This document shows, piece by piece, positions 31,125 to 35,196 of a DNA stretch of 35,196 bases. A program made the translations under genes and the position numbers. The notes beneath the pieces were generated by a model. That model was given only the letters and a program-made list of their open reading frames with translations. It was not told the DNA's origin and did not search any database. The stretch's first letter is position 1. The number at the start of each line of letters is the position of its first letter. The stretch spans positions 1 through 35,196 of the forward strand of contig NZ_WWNB01000026.1 of NCBI RefSeq assembly GCF_012062845.1, read 5' to 3'. This DNA comes from Halomonas salinarum (GTDB lineage Bacteria > Pseudomonadota > Gammaproteobacteria > Pseudomonadales > Halomonadaceae).

Positions 31125-32573
31125 TCAGAACGAACCGACCAGCGTCCCCACTATGATGAGTACGATCAAGGCGATGATCGGCCCGATCACGGCCACCGCG
31201 GCGATGTCGAGGTAGGCCTGACGGTGGGTCAGTCCGCAGATGGAGAGCAACGTGATCACCGCGCCGTTGTGAGGCAGTGCGTCCAGCCCGCCGGTGGCCA
31301 CTGCCGTAACCCGGTGAAGAAGGTCCGGTGAAATGCCCGCTGCCTGGCCCATGGCCAGGTAGGTGTCGCCGAGGGTCGCCAGCGCAATACTCATGCCGCC
31401 GGAGGCCGAACCGGTCATGCCGGCCAGCAGATTCACCGCGATACCCAGCGATATGAGGGGGTTATCGCCGCCGGCGGTCGTGACCCAGGCGCTGATGACG
31501 TCGAATGCCGTGAGCGAGGCGATCACGGAACCGAAGCCGACCAGGCTTGCCGTGTTGAAGATCGGCAGCAACGAGGCGTTGGCACCGCTGTCCAGCGAGG
31601 CGGTCAGGTGCTGCAGTCGCCGCCAGTTCAGTACGACCAGCACGATAATGGAAAGCACCAGGGCGGCAATCACTGACCATACACCGCGCACCGACTCGAT
31701 GTTGGTAGCTCCATAGAGGGGATCTGACAGGTAGCCCGTGTCCATGGCCGGGATGATGAGCGCAGTGAACAGCAGGTTCAGCGTGATCACCAGCACGATA
31801 GGCAGCAATGCCAGGGGCAGCGATGGCAGCCCGCAGCGTGGCAGAGGTGCAACCTCATCCAGGTCGAACCCTTCGCCGGCGGTGCGCTCGCGCAGGTGAT
31901 CGTGAGGCGTGGGCTCGCTTTCCTGTCCCCCGCCATAACCTTCCCCTGCTGCTCGGGCCTGCCTGGCACGATAGGTCAACCAGCCCTGGCCCAGGCCCAG
32001 CATGATCAGCCCGGTCATGATGCCGAGCCCCGGCGCGGCGAAGGGCGAAGTGCCGAAGAAGGGCATGGGAATGGCGTTCTGGATCGCCGGGGTGCCGGGC
32101 AAGGCCGTCATGGTGAAGGTGAAGGCGCCCAGCGCAATGGTGCCGGGGATCAGTCGCTTGGGCAGGTCGGCCTTGCGAAAGAGTGCCTCGGCAATGGGGA
32201 ATACGGCGAAGGCGACCACGAACAGCGACACGCCGCCGTAAGTCATCACCGCGCAGGAAAGCACCACGGCCAAGATGGCCCGGCTTTCGCCCAAGCGTGA
32301 GACGATGGCGCTGGCCAGTACCTCGGCGCTGCCGGAGTCCTCCATCAGTTTGCCGAATATCGCCCCGAGCAGGAATAACGGGAAGTAACTGACGATGAAG
32401 TTACCCGCAGACTCCATGAAGACCTGGGTGTAGCTCGCCAGTAGCGGGGTATCCACGGAAACCAGCGCGACCAGGGCTGCCAACGCGGGGGCCAGGATCA
32501 ATAGACTCAGGCCGCGGTAGGCCAGATACATCAGTAGGGCAAGGGCTGTGACGACAGCGAGGATGCCCGTCAT
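31125..32573 (-). CDS. GntP-family permease
   Basis: This 482-residue inner-membrane protein has about twelve helices and belongs to the GntP family (gluconate:proton symporter type, which also moves 3-hydroxybutyrate and other hydroxy acids). Marks include PLFLLGAIFGKLMEDSGSAEV, AVMTYGGVSLFVVAFAVFPIAEAL, GTIALGAFTFTMTALPGTPAIQN, TGSASGGMSIALATLGDTYL and GGLDALPHNGAVITLLSICGLTH. A charged loop (GGGQESEPTPHDHLRERTAGE) splits the two halves. The start at 32573 gives MTGILAVVTALALL; a frame reaching 32837 would add ~88 non-homologous residues. No sugar-acid or hydroxybutyrate enzyme lies beside it to fix the substrate. Confidence 0.9.
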   Translation of the reverse strand: MTGILAVVTALALLMYLAYRGLSLLILAPALAALVALVSVDTPLLASYTQVFMESAGNFIVSYFPLFLLGAIFGKLMEDSGSAEVLASAIVSRLGESRAILAVVLSCAVMTYGGVSLFVVAFAVFPIAEALFRKADLPKRLIPGTIALGAFTFTMTALPGTPAIQNAIPMPFFGTSPFAAPGLGIMTGLIMLGLGQGWLTYRARQARAAGEGYGGGQESEPTPHDHLRERTAGEGFDLDEVAPLPRCGLPSLPLALLPIVLVITLNLLFTALIIPAMDTGYLSDPLYGATNIESVRGVWSVIAALVLSIIVLVVLNWRRLQHLTASLDSGANASLLPIFNTASLVGFGSVIASLTAFDVISAWVTTAGGDNPLISLGIAVNLLAGMTGSASGGMSIALATLGDTYLAMGQAAGISPDLLHRVTAVATGGLDALPHNGAVITLLSICGLTHRQAYLDIAAVAVIGPIIALIVLIIVGTLVGSF

Positions 32574-32958
32574 ACCTTTATTTCCTCGTTCAGCGTGTCG
32601 AAACAGCGCCAAAAAACCATGACTTCGCTTGAACGGTTGCTTTGGCTGCCGTGTGCAGTGGGGTGGTGTGCTTCTCCGTGCATGCCATCTCCTGCGTCCA
32701 TCATGTTGCGATGCATTATAGGCGCTCCGGGGTGGCATTCCCTCGCCTGGGCCATTCCAGGTGGAGGGACTGACTAACGCGCAGCCGGATTTATCTATCG
32801 GGTTCCTGATGATCACTGTGCTGTCAAGCGAGAGCAATAGGCTATCATCGTTGACTGTCTGGCTTCCGCGACATTTGGGCTAGGTGGCATGAAACTTATA
32901 CACTGGTTGCATTCGTTCTTTACCATCATTTTCCTGAGCCATCGGGAAGGAGCCTTGC
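32574..32958. other. Intergenic spacer, 385 bp
   Basis: This is the divergent region between the GntP permease and the first lipoprotein gene. On the minus strand a perfect TATAAT lies at 32715-32720, but the -35 position is poor. On the plus strand TTGACT occurs near 32851 without a good -10 partner. No recognisable gene is present. Confidence 0.4.
32715..32720 (-). promoter_or_regulatory. Possible -10 element for the GntP permease gene
   Basis: The hexamer is TATAAT on the minus strand, about 140 bp upstream of the permease start. The region 17 bp further upstream has no good -35 match, so this is weak evidence on its own. Confidence 0.25.
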
Positions 32959-33141
32959 ATGAAATTGACCATCCTCGCACTGACCGTCATTGCTGGCACC
33001 CTGACACTCGCCGGTTGCAGCTATCAGCCTGCCCGTATCAATCCGGAGCCCATTATCGAGATCGGCGACGGCGAGCATCACGGCGGACATGGCGGTGGCG
33101 GCTTCTGTCCTCCGGGTCAGGCCAAGAAGGGCAACTGCTGA
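32959..33141 (+). CDS. Small lipoprotein with glycine/histidine-rich linker (paralogue 1)
   Basis: The product has 60 residues. A lipoprotein signal peptide ends in TLAGC with Cys20 as the lipidated residue. The mature part starts SYQPARINPEPIIEIGDG, continues with a short HHGGHGGGG linker and ends GGFCPPGQAKKGNC. The same head (CSY.PAR....P.IE...G) and tail (GGFCPPG.A.KG.C) are found in the neighbour at 33369-33674, so they are paralogues. The tail resembles the CPPG.AKKG..C motif of RcnB-like and related exported proteins. Function is not known; the His and two Cys residues suggest metal or thiol binding at the envelope (inference). AAGGAG precedes the ATG. Confidence 0.75.
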   Translation: MKLTILALTVIAGTLTLAGCSYQPARINPEPIIEIGDGEHHGGHGGGGFCPPGQAKKGNC

Positions 33142-33368
33142 TGTAAAAGAACGCTGTCGCTTTTTTGAGTCAGCCGTTTCCTCATTTCTTGCGGGAAGCC
33201 CTTCGACGCTGGCAGTAAACTGACGAATTATAGAACGCTGTTTGGTTACGTCGGGAGCTCTTGCCGCAGGTTCGAGCGAATGCTCGAACCTGGACGCGAG
33301 ACGCCCGTCGACTACCGAACTCACTAGGGGATGTGTCTCGTCCTCGGGCTTCTCCATAGGTTCTTGTC
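33142..33368. other. Spacer between the two lipoprotein genes, with a perfect hairpin
   Basis: At 33267-33292 an 11-bp perfect stem (CAGGTTCGAGC with GCTCGAACCTG) closes a GAAT loop. No T run follows, so it is not a normal intrinsic terminator. It may be an attenuator, a processing site or a repeat unit. Confidence 0.5.
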
Positions 33369-33674
33369 ATGAAACGCATTGTCGCTTGTCTGGTGGTCGG
33401 TACGCTGGTGCTCAGTGGCTGCAGCTACAAACCTGCGCGATTCGAGACCCGTCCTTTGATAGAGGTCGAGGGGGGAAACGGGCACCGTAATCATGATCAT
33501 CATGAGGATGACCACCATGATGATCGCCGCTACCAGAATCGCCACCATGATGGTCGCCACTATGATGGCCGTTACCATGAGCAGCATCGGCGCCATGATC
33601 ACGACCGTTACCGCGATAATGACCATCGGGGTGGTTTTTGTCCGCCAGGACTGGCGATGAAAGGACGTTGCTGA
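33369..33674 (+). CDS. Histidine-rich small lipoprotein (paralogue 2)
   Basis: The product has 101 residues. The lipobox LSGC puts the lipidated Cys at 18. The head (SYKPARFETRPLIEVEGG) and tail (GGFCPPGLAMKGRC) match the smaller paralogue upstream. Between them is a ~55-residue stretch made largely of His, Asp, Arg and Tyr (HDHHEDDHHDDRRY..., repeated HHDGRHYDGRYHEQHRRHDHDRY), likely unstructured and able to bind divalent metals such as Ni, Zn or Cu. A start near GGTTCTTGTC is plausible. A short GACACCA/TGGTGTC hairpin lies right after the stop. The expansion of the linker between two conserved ends suggests repeat growth from a shorter ancestor. Confidence 0.75.
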   Translation: MKRIVACLVVGTLVLSGCSYKPARFETRPLIEVEGGNGHRNHDHHEDDHHDDRRYQNRHHDGRHYDGRYHEQHRRHDHDRYRDNDHRGGFCPPGLAMKGRC

Positions 33675-33691
33675 CACCATACTTGGTGTCG
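33674..33691 (+). other. Small hairpin after the His-rich lipoprotein gene
   Basis: GACACCA and TGGTGTC form a perfect 7-bp stem around TACT, overlapping the end of the stop codon. It is not followed by T residues, so termination by this hairpin alone is doubtful. Confidence 0.4.
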
Positions 33692-33748
33692 CGGTCAGGC
33701 TGGCGTAGGCTTATAGCGATCCGTTGATCCTGGAAGACAGCCCGCGCT

Positions 33749-33997
33749 ATGTCTTTTCTCAGCCTGAAAACCTGCACATTGATAGAGCAACCGGTTGCCC
33801 ACGAGCACGGCTTCCATCAGCTGATTCTGGCCACCTCGGGCGTCACTGAGCTGAGCATTGAAGGCCTTGGCGAGCGGGTTACCCGCGAGCGTGGCTGCCT
33901 GATACCTTCCTCCTATCACCACGAATACCTGGGTGACGGTTGCAACCGGACGCTGGTTCTCGACGTTCCCCTCGAGCACTTACCAAAAATCGCGTAA
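33749..33997 (+). pseudogene. AraC-family regulator N-terminus, cut by an IS200/IS605 element
   Basis: The 82-residue frame is a cupin-type N-terminal sensor region of AraC regulators: EQPVAHEHGFHQLILATSGVTELSIEG, RERGCLIPSSYHHEYLGDG and RTLVLDVPLEHLP. It stops shortly afterwards with residues (KIA) probably supplied by the IS. The C-terminal pair of AraC HTH motifs, which bind DNA, is absent. The remaining part of the gene presumably lies beyond the element outside the window. Confidence 0.7.
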
Positions 33998-35070
33998 AGC
34001 ATCGCCCAATCGGGCGGTGATACAAGCGCGCACCGCGTAGCGGTGCTCACTTGATACTACCTTCGCAGGCTGATAATTTATACAGTATGACAAAGCGTGC
34101 CTACAAAGAGCGGTTCTATCCCACTTCCGAGCAGGCAGCGCTCTTGGCGCAGTCGTTCGGATGTGCCCGTTTTGTCTGGAATAACACGCTGGCTTATCGG
34201 TCTGAGGCGTATCAGCAGCACGGCGAGTCAGTCTCGCATTCCGCATCGGAAAAGCGCCTGGTCGCGCTCAAGGCCGAGTATCCCTGGTTGAAGGACGTGT
34301 CCAGCGTCATTTTGCAGCAAACCCTGCGTGACCAGAAAGCCGCCTTCGACAACTTCTTTAATCCCAAACTCAAAGCGCGGTACCCGCGCTTCAAACGCAA
34401 AGATGGACAGCAGTCCATCCGGTTGACCAAGGCCGCGTTTCGTTATCGGGATGGCGAGATCACCATCGCCAAGTCGAAATCCCCACTCCCGATCCGCTGG
34501 AGCCGCCCGCTACCCAGTGCCCCGTCCAGCATCACGATTTCACGCGACCGCACTGGCCGCTATTTCATCAGTTGCCTGTGTGACTTTGCTCCGGAGGCGC
34601 TGCCGATCACACCGAAAACAGTGGGTATCGACCTCGGATTAACCGACCTATTCATCACCAGCGAGGGCATGAAGTCAGGCAATCCGCGTCACCTGAAGCA
34701 CTACGAGGTGAAGCTGGCCTATCTGCAACGCCGGTTGGCGAAAAAGCAGAGAGGGTCGGCCAATCGCGCCATGCTGCGGCGTAAAGTGGCACGGCTACAC
34801 GCCAAGATCGCCGACTGTCGCCGCGATGCCCTCCATAAAGCGACCCGCACACTGATAAACGAAAACCAAGTGCTGTGTGTCGAGTCGCTGAACATCGCGG
34901 GCATGGTCAAGAACCCTCATCTATCCAAGGCCATCAGCGATGCAGGCTGGGGTGAGTTTGTCCGCCAGCTCACCTATAAAGCTGAATGGGCGGGACGCCA
35001 GGTGGTAAAGGTGAGCCAGTGGTTTCCCAGCAGCAAGCTGTGCCACGGCTGCGGACACAGGGGCGAAAAG
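33984..35070 (+). mobile_element. IS200/IS605-type element (tnpB only), interrupted by a second IS
   Basis: The left end carries two small hairpins typical of this family: CGCCC-AATC-GGGCG (34003-34016) and GCACCG-CGTAG-CGGTGC (34030-34046). It sits directly after TTAC (33980-33983), the target used by some members such as IS608, so 33984 is my inferred left end. No tnpA is present, as in IS1341-type elements. The right end is not in the window because an ISL3-like element breaks the element at 35071. Confidence 0.7.
34087..35070 (+). pseudogene. tnpB: TnpB (IS200/IS605 OrfB), truncated by ISL3-like insertion
   Basis: These are 328 native codons of an RNA-guided nuclease of the TnpB family. 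The N-terminal HTH-like region begins MTKRAYKERFYPTSEQAALL. The RuvC residues Asp182 (VGIDLGLTD) and Glu266 (LCVESLNI) are present. The first half of the zinc ribbon is seen (Cys319, Cys322 in CHGCG), but translation then enters the next IS, so the second Cys pair and the last catalytic Asp are lost. The frame ends at 35106 with foreign residues (GSSSLGVEFAP). The ATG at 34087 gives the family start; a TTG at 34051 would add 12 residues. Confidence 0.85.
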
Positions 35071-35196
35071 GGCTCTTCGTCGTTGGGTGTGGAATTCGCC
35101 CCCTGATCTGGGCCAGGATATGACCTCCACTTGAACAGGAGGCATGGCATGGACGGCACCCAGATTCTGACCCTCGGCCTGGGCCTGGAAGCGCCC
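35071..35196 (+). mobile_element. Left end of an ISL3-like insertion sequence (runs off the window)
   Basis: It begins GGCTCTTCGTCGTTGGGTG, which matches the GGCTCTT(C) tip that I recall as common for ISL3-family inverted repeats. It breaks tnpB exactly at this base. The expected 8-bp target copy on the left would be GCGAAAAG (35063-35070). The right end is outside the window. Confidence 0.65.
35149..35196 (+). CDS. ISL3-family transposase N-terminus (partial at window edge)
   Basis: Sixteen codons (MDGTQILTLGLGLEAP) follow AGGAGG placed 6 nt before the ATG at 35149. A start of the form MD...L..LGL..PW is typical of ISL3 transposases, and the terminal sequence 78 bp upstream agrees. The rest of the gene is beyond the window. 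Confidence 0.65.
   Translation, partial: MDGTQILTLGLGLEAP

Noticed and set aside
32574..32837. N-terminal extension of the GntP permease frame
   Set aside because: The extra ~88 residues are polar and non-homologous, and the TATAAT-like element lies inside that stretch. The ATG at 32573 begins the first helix.
32889..33146. 85-codon plus-strand frame overlapping the first lipoprotein gene
   Set aside because: It is out of frame with the lipoprotein, which has a strong ribosome site, lipobox and a paralogue next door.
33267..33292. Intrinsic terminator after the first lipoprotein gene
   Set aside because: The stem is perfect but no T tract follows on either strand within a useful distance.

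Overview
The window looks like a chromosomal segment of a halophilic gammaproteobacterium, most likely Halomonas or a close relative in the Halomonadaceae. Supporting this are the high-GC coding style, acidic proteins, a LiuR-type leucine/isovalerate operon, an SbtA-type bicarbonate carrier with a divergent LysR gene, a 729-residue OsmC-YcaO fusion and many membrane transporters. The taxon is inferred from gene style, not from a marker gene. I found no rRNA, tRNA or CRISPR array.

Layout. (1) 1-123 is the left end of an IS3-like element that cuts the 3' end of a TSUP (TauE/SafE) exporter gene. (2) 1084-5745 holds a small exported protein, a DMT (EamA) transporter, a YqhA-like membrane protein and the OsmC-YcaO fusion. 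(3) 6155-9111 is a membrane sensor with PAS, GAF, GGDEF and EAL domains, broken into two overlapping frames by a frameshift or deletion. A 74-residue membrane protein follows. (4) 9610-16591 (minus) is the liu operon: isovaleryl-CoA dehydrogenase, methylcrotonyl-CoA carboxylase beta, methylglutaconyl-CoA hydratase, carboxylase alpha and HMG-CoA lyase. Together they convert isovaleryl-CoA to acetoacetate and acetyl-CoA. A perfect 20-bp palindrome matching the LiuR operator type lies upstream, but no liuR gene is in the window. (5) 17088-19438 (minus) is a tungstate ABC transporter in the order tupB-tupC-tupA. It is divergent from a one-component regulator that joins an excisionase-like HTH to a molybdate-binding-like domain. 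(6) 20933-22956 is sbtA with a divergent LysR gene.

(7) 22957-25660 is a scrap zone: a frameshifted copy of a patatin gene, the 3' end of a 2-oxoacid dehydrogenase E2 gene followed by an intact lipoate-ligase-like gene, a DUF2784 protein, and a piece of an alpha/beta hydrolase. (8) 25661-29387 (minus) is a three-gene molybdenum hydroxylase (PaoABC type) with ATGA overlaps. (9) 29628-32573 holds a GGDEF relic, the intact patatin-like phospholipase and a GntP-family permease. (10) 32959-33674 encodes two paralogous small lipoproteins, one very rich in histidine. (11) 33749-35196 is a nested insertion: an AraC-type regulator gene is cut by an IS200/IS605 element whose tnpB is in turn cut by an ISL3-like element running off the window.

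The main themes are carbon and acyl-CoA catabolism (liu, pao, GntP) and metal oxyanion supply (tup, with pao as a plausible Mo/W consumer, an inference). There is clear accessory-region decay, with IS elements at both edges and at least six gene remnants. The best candidates for something not well described are the tup-linked one-component regulator with its intergenic inverted repeat, and the paired lipoproteins that share a C-terminal FCPPG..KG.C motif.
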